DNA of 8,478 nucleotides from Gammaproteobacteria bacterium (GCA_030054245.1 JASGCH010000047.1:1-8478); one strand, 5' to 3'; shown: positions 1-6,440, counted from the first letter of the stretch. Made by a program: numbers and translations. Notes: generated by a model from the sequence alone, not told the origin.

Positions 1-66
1 AAATCGCCATTTTCAGCCGGTTGTTGCGCAGGCAACGCCGTAAATCGCCATTTTCCGCGGGTTGTT
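1..66. repeat. Family A tandem repeat at the 3' side of rdgB
   Basis: A unit beginning aaatcgccatttt occurs at 1 and again at 42, so about 1.5 copies with a 41-bp period are visible, and the window edge may cut off more. A related unit recurs at 729-770 on the other side of rdgB. Between the two starts lies a hairpin: GTTGC (23-27), loop GCAG, GCAAC (32-36), with outer CGG/CCG pairs. The block ends exactly at the rdgB stop codon, so it would be the 3' untranslated region of that transcript. There is no U-run, so an intrinsic terminator is not demonstrated. Confidence 0.6.
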
Positions 67-675
67 TTACCAATGTTCTAATATCATATCCACCAACCGC
101 CTACCCGCTTTGCCTCGATGGCTGTGGGCTAATTTCTCGGCCATGGACATTTGTGCAAAGGTTATACCGAGTTTTTCTACACAAAACACTGGATCATAGC
201 CAAACCCATGGGATCCCACCGTCGATGGCGTGATATAACCAGACACCGTACCCATAGCGATCAGGGGTAAGGGGTCTCTAGGACTGCGTACTGCCACCAG
301 CACACTGACCATGGTGGCAAAACGATCTTCAACCTTTTGCATTTCGTGAAGTAGAGCGTGGACATTGGCTTGAGGTTGGGTTAGGTCGTAGCCGAGCTGT
401 TTGGCATAGTCTGCAGTATGTACTCCTGGCGCACCACCAAACGCACGCACACACAGCCCCGCGTCATCCGCGATGGCGGGCATCTGGCAAACCAAGCTGG
501 CATTGCGTGCCTTGAGCAAAGCATTTTCCACAAAGCTATCGTAGGGCTCAGCTGGAGAGGGGAGGGCAAAATCTTTTAAACTCTTATAAGTATAGGGTAG
601 TTTACCCAATAATTGATACAGTTCAGCGAGTTTACCCGCATTATTGGTGGCTAAAATGATGTCCATTTCATACAT
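67..675 (-). CDS. rdgB: RdgB/HAM1-family dITP/XTP pyrophosphatase
   Basis: A cytosolic nucleoside-triphosphate pyrophosphatase. The family hydrolyses non-canonical purine triphosphates (dITP, XTP, ITP) to monophosphate and PPi, keeping deaminated purines out of DNA and RNA. Counting from the inner Met (666), visible motifs are the TNNAGK nucleotide-binding loop (residues 7-12), FVENALLKAR with the metal-site Glu47, IADDAG with the catalytic Asp pair 67-68, HGFGYDP (153-159) and SHRGKA (182-187). All family signatures are intact. Length is 199-202 residues, against about 197 in E. coli. I chose ATG 675 (MYEMDIILATNN) because GAGAAG lies 11 nt upstream; ATG 666 also fits the family start. A longer GTG start at 738 would translate family A repeat sequence and is unlikely. 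The gene is divergent from selD. Identity is secure; the exact start is not. Confidence 0.96.
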   Translation of the reverse strand: MYEMDIILATNNAGKLAELYQLLGKLPYTYKSLKDFALPSPAEPYDSFVENALLKARNASLVCQMPAIADDAGLCVRAFGGAPGVHTADYAKQLGYDLTQPQANVHALLHEMQKVEDRFATMVSVLVAVRSPRDPLPLIAMGTVSGYITPSTVGSHGFGYDPVFCVEKLGITFAQMSMAEKLAHSHRGKAGRRLVDMILEHW

Positions 676-728
676 AAAAAACAAAACTTCTCGGCAACTT
701 GGTAGAAATAAGCAAGAGGTCACATAGC

Positions 729-770
729 GAGGCAACACCGCATATCACCATTTTTCGCGGTGGTTTGGCA
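729..770. repeat. Family A repeat copy upstream of rdgB
   Basis: The segment beginning ggcaac at 731 aligns with the one beginning ggcaac at 31: the pattern ggcaac-ccg-a-atc-ccatttt-cgcgg is shared in the same orientation with a few substitutions. It folds as CAAC-ACCGC paired with GCGGTGGTTTG around a 15-nt loop, with one bulge. With the copies at 1-66 it brackets rdgB in direct orientation. Confidence 0.55.
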
Positions 771-776
771 AAACCT

Positions 777-782
777 TATAAT
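777..782 (+). promoter_or_regulatory. Possible -10 element for selD (TATAAT)
   Basis: An exact TATAAT hexamer lies in the divergent rdgB/selD gap. No convincing -35 is found 16-18 bp upstream. The nearby TTGGCA (765-770) is too close to serve it, but is 18-19 bp from a second AT-rich stretch at 789-795. If used, transcripts would carry a leader of about 235 nt containing the family B repeat. Weak call. Confidence 0.25.
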
Positions 783-802
783 ACAGACTTATTATATAGA
801 CC

Positions 803-973
803 TTTTTACAAGCTCGAACTCGAACGAGCTAATCAGTTACCAGGTGTAGCCTAGTGCAGAATGGTTCATTCAGAAATGAACCGCATCACTTTGTCGTTTG
901 GCCTGGTAGTCGGGGTAACCCAGAATGAACCGCATCACTTTGTCGTTTGGCCTGGTAGTCGGGGTAACCCAGA
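803..973 (+). repeat. Family B structured repeat in the selD leader
   Basis: The segment shares an ordered series of blocks with 6311-6440, in front of fabI and in the same orientation. The blocks are an acaagctcg...cgagct hairpin (811-816 with 825-830), a TTACCA block, a gttcatt...atgaac hairpin, and atcactttgtcgtttgg. Here the second hairpin is perfect: GGTTCATT (863-870), loop CAGA, AATGAACC (875-882). GTTACC near 836-841 can pair with GGTAAC near the end, closing the element. No reading frame is evident. It fills most of the 286-bp space between the possible rdgB GTG start and selD, and ends about 50 nt before the selD ATG. It may be a passive non-autonomous element or a transcribed structure. 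Confidence 0.6.
875..973 (+). repeat. Perfect 49-bp tandem duplication
   Basis: The unit starting aatgaaccgcatcacttt (875-923) is repeated without a mismatch at 924-972, and the identity runs one base further. The unit is the 3' part of the family B element, including the 3' arm of its hairpin. The fabI-side family B copy has only one such unit. Absence of divergence implies a recent duplication or a slippage-prone locus. Confidence 0.9.
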
Positions 974-1024
974 TAGCGCCAAGGTCTTTTATCCTACCCA
1001 AAATGTTCTATAAATCCCGTCTCA

Positions 1025-3250
1025 ATGCTAGCCTCTATCATCACTCATGATTTAATTTTAGCTGGTGCTGGACACAGCAACTTATTCATTGCGCATTATT
1101 TTTTCAAAAATCCTTGTCAAGGTTTGCGTATTACCTTAATTAACCCAGATAGCGAAGTTTTTTATTCAGGCATGTTGTCGGGGGCGATTGTTGGCAATTA
1201 TTCATTGGAAGACTGCCAAATCGACTTAAGGCAATTTTGTCAATCGATCCATTGTCGTTTTCTCCAAGCACGCATCACGCACATTGATACTGAGGAAAAA
1301 ATCTTAATGTGTGCCGGCTACCCGGAAGTTCATTACGATATATTGGCCATCAATATAGCCACCGCCAGCCCTTTGCCCAGTGAAAACATCCCCTTTTCGG
1401 CATCTGTGAAACCGCTTGCTAACTTTTACCGAGTTTGGCAAGACACTATCAAACGCATTCAACAAACGACCGAACGCCGATTTAAGTTAGCCATCGTCGG
1501 AGGCGGCTTGGGGAGTATCGAAATGACTTTAGCCCTATTGCATTCTGTCGAGCGCAAGGGTTTAGCTGGGCAACTTGAGTGCTGGTTATTTACTGAACAG
1601 CCCAGTCTAGTTCCCCATTTTTCTAAGAGGGTGCAAAGTATCTTAACCCAAGAGCTTTTAAAAAAACAAGTACACATTTGTACCCAACACAAAATGGTCG
1701 TTGATGGTTCTGGGCAAATACTCGATCATCAAGGGGGTACTTGGCAGTTTGATCAAACTTTTTGGGCTTATTCAGGAAAACCAGAGGCTTGGCTCGCGCA
1801 GACTGGACTTGCTTTGACGCCATCTGGCTATATTTGGGTCGATAATTATTTGCGCTCTATAGCCCAACCATCGGTATTTGCTTTGGGAGACATCGCCGAG
1901 ATGGTCCACTATAACTTGCCAAAATCTGGAGTGTATGCCGTCCGTATGGGGCAACACACGGCTAAAAATATAGAAAATCTGTTGTTAAAAAAATATTTAC
2001 TACCCTATAAGCCACAGAAACGGAGTTTATTGATTATTCCCATCGATCAGAAAAAAGCCTTGGCTATGTATGGCAAGGGGGTATTGGGAACGGGTGCCTG
2101 GGCTTGGCATTGGAAACGCGATTTGGATCGTCGTTACCTTACAAAACTAAAACCTTGGTTACAGTCAGTGCCCATGGCCATCAAACGACCGCGCGTACTT
2201 CCTAACGAGCCCCACGAAGAATGGCTAGAACTACAAAAACCTTTGTGCGGAGGTTGTTCTGCTAAAGTCTCAGCCGAAGTGCTTTTTCGTACCCTCCAAC
2301 CTGATACCCAGCTCCAAGGTGAAACGAGCTTTTCGACTATCATCCCAGATGACGCCGCTGTTATTTCTCTGCCGCCAGGACATTACCTGATTCAAAGCGT
2401 TGACTATTTACCCATACTCTTCGATGATCCTTATATTTTTGGCCAAATCGCCACCATTCACGCACTCAATGATTTATATGCCATGGGTGCCACGCCACAC
2501 AGCGCCCAAAGTATCATCAGTTTGCCTAGAGGCTTCGGTGATAAACAACACCATGAATTAAAACATCTGTTATTGGGTATTCAAAAATCTTTGAACCAAG
2601 CCAACTGTCGTTTATTGGGCGGTCACACCAGCCTGTCTGAAGCAGTGGCCGTTGGTTTGGTGGTGAATGGCCTACTTCCCATCGATAAACAGAACATTTG
2701 GTGGAAAAATCAACTTCAGCTAGGAGATATCCTGATTTTAACCAAACCCTTAGGCAGTGGCCTATTATTAGCCGCCAATATGCGTGGATTCTGCAAAGGG
2801 TACTGGCTTACCCAATTGATAAATACCCTATTGATTTCTCATCAACCAGCCGTCGCCATTGGGCAAGAGTTGGGCATTCATGCCGCCACCGATGTCAGTG
2901 GCTTTGGTTTAGCTGGGCACCTTCTAGAGATGAGCCAAAACTTTAGTATTCGCCTAGATTTAGCAGAACTCAGACTGTATGAAGGCGTAGAGTTTTGTTT
3001 GCAACAAGGGTTATTGAGTTCTTTACACACCGCCAACCGGACTTATGCCCTACCTCATCTGGCAGGTGTACTGTCAGACGCCAAATTACCGATTTTATTT
3101 GATCCACAAACCGCAGGTGGCCTAGTCATGAGCGTACCTCGTTCCCAAGCAGACGCTTGTTTACACCGTTTAAAAACCAGTGTTTATCCACAAGCGCACA
3201 TCATCGGTGAAGTGATAGCTTTGCAAAACACCAAGGTAGTGGTGGCTTAA
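1025..3250 (+). CDS. selD: Selenide, water dikinase fused to a pyridine-nucleotide oxidoreductase (Ndh-SelD)
   Basis: A 741-residue fusion. Residues about 8-380 form a two-dinucleotide-fold oxidoreductase related to NADH dehydrogenase/sulfide:quinone reductase. It has the FAD site LAGAGHSN (12-19), the NAD(P) site LAIVGGGLGSIE (155-166) and the second FAD contact SVFALGDIAE (283-292). Residues about 405-741 are selenophosphate synthetase, which makes selenophosphate from selenide and ATP for selenocysteine and selenouridine. Motifs there are CGGCSAK (408-414) with catalytic Cys and Lys, PDDAAV (441-446), SVDYLPILFDDPY (458-470), GGHTS (532-536), ATDVSGFGLAGHL (621-633) and FDPQTAGGL (692-700). 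The active residue is encoded as Cys, not UGA. Such fusions are known in cyanobacteria and some proteobacteria; the N-terminal part is thought to supply reduced selenium, which is not proven. No selA, selB or selU lies in the window. There is no Shine-Dalgarno before the ATG. The gene is convergent with the DM13 gene, 54 bp apart. Confidence 0.95.
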   Translation: MLASIITHDLILAGAGHSNLFIAHYFFKNPCQGLRITLINPDSEVFYSGMLSGAIVGNYSLEDCQIDLRQFCQSIHCRFLQARITHIDTEEKILMCAGYPEVHYDILAINIATASPLPSENIPFSASVKPLANFYRVWQDTIKRIQQTTERRFKLAIVGGGLGSIEMTLALLHSVERKGLAGQLECWLFTEQPSLVPHFSKRVQSILTQELLKKQVHICTQHKMVVDGSGQILDHQGGTWQFDQTFWAYSGKPEAWLAQTGLALTPSGYIWVDNYLRSIAQPSVFALGDIAEMVHYNLPKSGVYAVRMGQHTAKNIENLLLKKYLLPYKPQKRSLLIIPIDQKKALAMYGKGVLGTGAWAWHWKRDLDRRYLTKLKPWLQSVPMAIKRPRVLPNEPHEEWLELQKPLCGGCSAKVSAEVLFRTLQPDTQLQGETSFSTIIPDDAAVISLPPGHYLIQSVDYLPILFDDPYIFGQIATIHALNDLYAMGATPHSAQSIISLPRGFGDKQHHELKHLLLGIQKSLNQANCRLLGGHTSLSEAVAVGLVVNGLLPIDKQNIWWKNQLQLGDILILTKPLGSGLLLAANMRGFCKGYWLTQLINTLLISHQPAVAIGQELGIHAATDVSGFGLAGHLLEMSQNFSIRLDLAELRLYEGVEFCLQQGLLSSLHTANRTYALPHLAGVLSDAKLPILFDPQTAGGLVMSVPRSQADACLHRLKTSVYPQAHIIGEVIALQNTKVVVA

Positions 3251-3304
3251 AGACTCTGGTGCTCATTCCTTCCTAGGCAAGAGGGCGGGCAGGTTAAACC
3301 CAAG

Positions 3305-3820
3305 CTAGGGTTGTAAATTAGCATAACTGATAAACTGTTTAAAGGTTTCACACCAAATGACCACCCCTAATTTTTCTGGCTTATGATAGGTCTCTGGAAT
3401 AGTAAATACTTGTTTCCCAGAGAATTGACTGACATTACCTAAGCGCGTCGCTTGGTTTTTAATATTTTTAAAAAGTTCTTTATGGTGAATGTTATGATCG
3501 GGTACTAAATACACTTTGTAATCAGGTCCACGAGTCACTTGAAAATCTTCATCAAAGACCAAATAACGAGAATCATCCTTTTCTACCCAATAGACTTTTC
3601 CGCTACCTCTGTGTAAATCATCAGAGCCAATGGCCTTAGGGTCAAATTCCCCAGATAACATCTTGGTAAAGGTCGATGGATTTTGTAATGCGGTTAATAC
3701 GGCTTCTTCTTTTTCGGTCCTTAGTTGCGGTTTAGAAAAATGAAGAGAAACAAACCCTATCAATAGTATGGCGAGAAGAATACCCAATAGCAGGCCTAGT
3801 TTTTTCATCGTATTTTTCAT
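3305..3820 (-). CDS. Membrane-anchored DM13-domain protein
   Basis: A 171-residue protein. KK at 6-7 precedes a hydrophobic segment (about 8-26), giving an uncleaved anchor or signal peptide; there is no clear lipobox. A DM13 domain follows (about 66-168). Its hallmarks are GSGKVYW (72-78), YLVFDEDFQVTRGPDYKVYL (86-105), GKQVFTIPE (135-143) and VVIWCETFKQFISYANL, with the family's near-invariant Cys at 157. The DM13 family is predicted to act in redox or electron transfer, probably outside the cytoplasmic membrane; no activity is established for a stand-alone copy. It lies 27 bp after the stop of the nuclease-like gene on the same strand, so cotranscription is likely. No good Shine-Dalgarno precedes ATG 3820 or the in-frame ATG at 3808, so the start may be either. 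Domain identity is confident; the cellular role and any link to the upstream pair are unknown. Confidence 0.8.
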   Translation of the reverse strand: MKNTMKKLGLLLGILLAILLIGFVSLHFSKPQLRTEKEEAVLTALQNPSTFTKMLSGEFDPKAIGSDDLHRGSGKVYWVEKDDSRYLVFDEDFQVTRGPDYKVYLVPDHNIHHKELFKNIKNQATRLGNVSQFSGKQVFTIPETYHKPEKLGVVIWCETFKQFISYANLQP

Positions 3821-3847
3821 ATAAGCAATTTGCTGGCAACAGCTTGA

Positions 3848-4462
3848 TTAAAAAAATTCAGTATAGCGAACAGTCCACCCGTTTTTAACCCGGAATTTTT
3901 TTGGCGCATCTGCTGTATTTTTGCTATTGGCCTTTTGGGGACTCAGATAGTTAGACGCTTTCTCATGGTTTTTTGGTGTAGCACTAGATGGGTCTGTATG
4001 AAATACAATGTATCTTTCTTTTGTTATGTTTATTTCCTGCGCGCAGAACTCTTTAGCCAATTGAATTACATAGTGGAAGAAACACCGGGTGCTTTTGAAT
4101 TGATCCGTATAACCACCCGGATTGTCCGATTTTAACTCGATATAAAAAACTGTGTAGCCATTTTTTTCTGGTTCATCTTTTTTAATGAGGACGGCATCGC
4201 ATATACGATTCTGAGGACACTTACCATCCTGTGCAAATAATGGAGAAACGCAAGGTTGGTATTTAGGATTCTTGGTACCCTCATCGGTGGCTAAAACCAG
4301 CATACCAGAGGCGAGCTCACTGATAATCAGCTTTTTTAGTTTGGCGCTCGGATCCTTCTCCTCAAGGATCACATGTGCGACTTGGGAACCATCGGCTATT
4401 ACACAGCTTAATAGGTGTTTTAATGCTTCTAATCCATCCAGCGGTTTTTTATCTGGGTGCAT
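3848..4462 (-). CDS. Putative PD-(D/E)xK-like nuclease partner of the AAA ATPase
   Basis: A 204-residue protein that I cannot assign to a named family. The central part follows the PD-(D/E)xK order: Asp89 in ICDAVLI, a strand ending FYIELKS (106-112) with Glu109-x-Lys111, then Gln121 and Ser-Thr 124-125 in TDQFKST, followed by a helix (FFHYVIQLAKEF). Glu49 in ISELASG could be the helix-1 acid. Cys71, Cys82 and Cys88 cluster just before the Asp and might bind metal. No signal peptide or membrane segment is seen; the last 40 residues are Lys/Asn-rich. The start overlaps the ATPase stop by 14 bp and has a strong AGGAGG, so the pair is probably translationally coupled. By analogy with other ATPase and nuclease pairs it could be a nuclease effector gated by the ATPase; that is inference. 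TOPRIM (AriB-like) and HNH (PtuB-like) motifs were looked for and not seen. Confidence 0.7.
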   Translation of the reverse strand: MHPDKKPLDGLEALKHLLSCVIADGSQVAHVILEEKDPSAKLKKLIISELASGMLVLATDEGTKNPKYQPCVSPLFAQDGKCPQNRICDAVLIKKDEPEKNGYTVFYIELKSDNPGGYTDQFKSTRCFFHYVIQLAKEFCAQEINITKERYIVFHTDPSSATPKNHEKASNYLSPQKANSKNTADAPKKFRVKNGWTVRYTEFF

Positions 4463-5864
4463 AATAGATTGCCTCCTGTATGGCGTTCATTTCGTCTATT
4501 GTTTCGTCAAAACTCGGTGTCTCAATACCCAATGTGGAACTGATATTCGCAGGCACCAAAGTTTTACATTTGGTTTTGCGCTGGTTTCCGGTTTTTAAGA
4601 CCTTTTCATCTCTAACCATATAAAGGCGAACTTTGGCGTGGGCTAACTTATCTTCCTCTAAATACTTATATTTTTTACGCACGCCATCTAACGGCCTGTC
4701 CGTTTGGTTCAACATGATAAGCGTATTCAACTCCCTAACGATATAGTTGCTGTGGGTGGTTATAAAAACTTTTACGCCATGGTTAACGAGTGCCACTAGA
4801 AACCTAGCCAATCTTCTTTGGTTTACTGGGTGCAAGGTTAATTCTGGTTCATCGACCATTAACATATCACCTATTTGGGCAATATACTTCAGCCAATACC
4901 ATACTATCAAGAGGGAGCGCACGGCACTCGAAGTTACACCTAAACCTAGCTTGAGGTTGGTACCTGAGGGCTGGAAATAGGTAGTTCCTTCTTTAGTCGT
5001 TTTATAAGTGCCTCCTACGATGCTTTCAAGACGCTCTAACAATTGAGGGTTGGATTGAAAAAGTTTACCCCCTGGTGCGCTGGTATCTGGCAATTGCTGG
5101 ACGAACTTGACATTGTGCTGTATAGGCAAAGCGTAATTTGGGCGATAAAGGGTATGAAATGCTTTGTCGGGAGTGATACTATGTCCTCCTTCTTTTTGGG
5201 ATTGACTAAGCAAGTCTATGATATTATGAGTGGCTAAATTTAATTGTTTATAAAAGGTAGTGGCGCCGGTTCTCTCGCTACTGGCGATAAATACCCGAGG
5301 AATGGCCTCTTCTAACACCACTGCCAAAATTTGCTCTTGTATAAACTCACTTAAATAATGCCAATTTAAATGCGAGTCTTTAGAGTCCAAGGTGATAGAG
5401 TTCAAGGCGACGAGTTCCAACTCATGGGAATCGGCTGGCTTTGATAGCGTCACGAGGAGGTTCCTCTTCGAACTTCTCAGTTCACTTTTAAACTCGCGGG
5501 TACGCCATACCTCACCTAAGGGCAGTTGAAGTTTTACTTCTAGGGATTTAAATAACTCATCGTTGGCCGACATCATTTGAGGGAATCGCTCACGAAACTT
5601 GTCTAAGGCTCGATTACATAATGACTGCCATGGGTCAGCGATTTTTTTTTGTAGGTCTATCTTGACCAAACCAACCTGTTGAAGCGTTTCTAAATCAGAG
5701 CTTATATCGATATCCATCATTTCTCGCCAAGCACTCAGTAGACTATAAACCAAATAGGTTAAATAGGTCTTGCCGGTGTTGTTTTCTCCGCAGATCACCG
5801 TCAAATCGGCTAACTCCATCTGGGCTTCTGCGATGGCACCGAGGTTTTTTAAGTATAAACGCAT
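4449..5864 (-). CDS. AAA15/OLD-like (ABC-type) ATPase of a putative defence module
   Basis: A 471-residue cytoplasmic ATPase of the SMC/Rad50/OLD-like class. The Walker A is CGENNTGKT (25-33), close to the N-terminus as usual. A long insert (about 45-300) contains FIASSERTGATTFYKQL (192-208), a conserved-looking block in this type. The ABC-signature region is LGVTSSAVRSL (308-318), the Walker B is DMLMVDEPELTLHP (333-346) and the switch histidine is His371 in ITTHSNY. The protein continues only about 100 residues beyond that and shows no TOPRIM motifs, so it is not a self-contained OLD nuclease. It is the first gene of the minus-strand unit, with GGAGA 7 nt before the ATG and a candidate promoter at 5889-5917. 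Similar ATPases pair with a small effector in Septu, PARIS and AbiL-type systems. Here the partner looks like a PD-(D/E)xK protein. The ATPase class is confident; the defence role is inferred from architecture. Confidence 0.9.
   Translation of the reverse strand: MRLYLKNLGAIAEAQMELADLTVICGENNTGKTYLTYLVYSLLSAWREMMDIDISSDLETLQQVGLVKIDLQKKIADPWQSLCNRALDKFRERFPQMMSANDELFKSLEVKLQLPLGEVWRTREFKSELRSSKRNLLVTLSKPADSHELELVALNSITLDSKDSHLNWHYLSEFIQEQILAVVLEEAIPRVFIASSERTGATTFYKQLNLATHNIIDLLSQSQKEGGHSITPDKAFHTLYRPNYALPIQHNVKFVQQLPDTSAPGGKLFQSNPQLLERLESIVGGTYKTTKEGTTYFQPSGTNLKLGLGVTSSAVRSLLIVWYWLKYIAQIGDMLMVDEPELTLHPVNQRRLARFLVALVNHGVKVFITTHSNYIVRELNTLIMLNQTDRPLDGVRKKYKYLEEDKLAHAKVRLYMVRDEKVLKTGNQRKTKCKTLVPANISSTLGIETPSFDETIDEMNAIQEAIYYAPR
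4472..4477 (-). promoter_or_regulatory. Strong Shine-Dalgarno (AGGAGG) of the nuclease-like gene
   Basis: AGGAGG on the minus strand lies 9 nt before ATG 4462, inside the last codons of the ATPase gene. It fixes the start of the nuclease-like gene and supports independent strong translation as well as coupling. None of the confidently identified genes in the window (rdgB, selD, fabI, ppiB-like) has a full AGGAGG. Confidence 0.85.
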
Positions 5865-5871
5865 GCTCCAT

Positions 5872-5876
5872 TCTCC
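5872..5876 (-). promoter_or_regulatory. Shine-Dalgarno (GGAGA) of the ATPase gene
   Basis: Minus-strand GGAGA lies 7 nt before ATG 5864 and supports that start. A second ATG just upstream (in GAATGGAGC) is in another frame and too close to the site. Confidence 0.75.
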
Positions 5877-5888
5877 AAGTTATCGATG

Positions 5889-5917
5889 TATATAGGTATA
5901 TTTTAAAGGTAGGTCAT
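5889..5917 (-). promoter_or_regulatory. Candidate sigma70-type promoter of the ATPase/nuclease unit
   Basis: On the minus strand ATGACC (5917-5912; -35, four of six consensus bases) and TATATA (5894-5889; -10, four of six) are separated by 17 bp. The -10 lies about 25 nt before the ATG, just long enough for a leader holding GGAGA. The region is AT-rich, so chance matches are likely. Confidence 0.35.
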
Positions 5918-5983
5918 TGTAGGCTATTTTACAAGGCCATGGCTTCTTCTGCTATGGAAATGTCTCGTCTGTGATATACAATA

Positions 5984-6208
5984 TAAGCATCGGCTGGTGC
6001 CGCGGTTGTCAAATTACTGCGTTATGTATATGCCCCAGTTCGTTGCGCTATCCATTGCGCTTCCGCTCCTGATCTCGCATATACGCAATATGCAAGATCA
6101 GGAGCACCCACTCTGACCATCTTCGGAAATGAAGCTGGGGGCGATTGCGGAAGCCTCGTAATTATGACAGCTCACCGAAAGGCACCAGCCGATGCTGCAA
6201 CAGTCTTA
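5984..6208. mobile_element. MITE-like element, copy M1
   Basis: A non-coding element that matches the reverse complement of 7278-7506 along most of its length. The right end, ggcaccagccgatgctgcaa followed by cagtctta, is the full terminal inverted repeat. The left end keeps taag and atcggctggtgcc but has lost about 9 bp between them. The core holds a 41-nt hairpin (6065-6105), GCGC pairs around tatccatt (6045-6060), and a cttcggaaatgaag hairpin near 6120. No transposase gene is present, so movement would need an enzyme supplied elsewhere. It lies between the ATPase promoter and fabI. No clear target-site duplication is seen. Confidence 0.75.
6065..6105. repeat. Long hairpin in MITE copy M1
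   Basis: Arms GCTCCTGATCT (6065-6075) and AGATCAGGAGC (6095-6105) pair fully. After one C/A mismatch, GCATAT (6077-6082) pairs with ATATGC (6088-6093) around a 5-nt loop. The stem differs from that of copy M2 at several positions, all of which keep or restore pairing. Confidence 0.9.
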
Positions 6209-6310
6209 AAAATGAGTAAAATACTTTGGCTAACGGATGTCTCTAAACTGTACCAACCTTGGTTATGGTTAGACTCCCGAATAGAACCCAAAGACTAACA
6301 TCTTTAGAAC
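6209..6310. other. Unassigned spacer between MITE M1 and the family B repeat
   Basis: With M1 and the family B copy this completes the roughly 600-bp gene-free stretch between the ATPase gene and fabI. I see no reading frame, hairpin or convincing promoter in it. The block ccttggttatggttagact loosely resembles cttgctatggctggttagac at 7505-7524, after MITE M2, so it may be older repeat-derived sequence. Confidence 0.4.
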
Positions 6311-6440
6311 CTTTACACAAGCTCGGACGAGCTACCCAATTACCACACTGGAGTTTGCCTCCAGCTTCCTTTCCGAAGTCGTTCATTCAAGATGAACCCC
6401 ATCACTTCGTCGTTTGGTAGTGCAGTGGGTGGTAAAGCCG
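6311..6440 (+). repeat. Family B structured repeat in the fabI leader
   Basis: This is the second family B copy, in the same orientation as the one before selD. In order it has AGCTCG-GA-CGAGCT (6320-6333), CTGGAG-tttgc-CTCCAG (6348-6364), GTTCAT-tcaag-ATGAAC (6381-6397) and the atcacttcgtcgtttgg block. TTACCAC and ACTG near 6340-6350 can pair with CAGTG and GTGGTAA near 6422-6434, closing the whole element. The segment cagcttcctttccgaag (6362-6378) is also found, with one or two changes, inside the MITE copies. A short gcaacggtctta remnant of a MITE end follows at 6446-6457, directly before fabI. Confidence 0.6.

Noticed and set aside
676..738. GTG-started extension of RdgB
   Set aside because: It reads into the family A repeat and has no homology to the family N-terminus; ATG 675 has a Shine-Dalgarno-like GAGAAG.
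875..973. CRISPR array
   Set aside because: There are only two units, directly adjacent with no spacers, and no cas gene is present.
2246..2266. Selenocysteine at the SelD active site
   Set aside because: The relevant codons encode Cys and the frame contains no internal TGA.
3251..3304. Terminator between selD and the DM13 gene
   Set aside because: No stable stem followed by a T-run could be found on either strand in these 54 bases.
4272..4598. 108-codon plus-strand frame antisense to the ATPase/nuclease overlap
   Set aside because: No domain or ribosome site, and it lies opposite two well-supported genes.
3848..5864. Direct assignment to PARIS or Septu
   Set aside because: The small protein shows neither TOPRIM acidic motifs nor an HNH motif; the ATPase alone does not identify the system.
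6024..6116. 30-codon frame inside MITE M1 (starts MYMPQFVAL)
   Set aside because: A 4-bp length difference breaks the frame in M2, so it is not conserved as protein.
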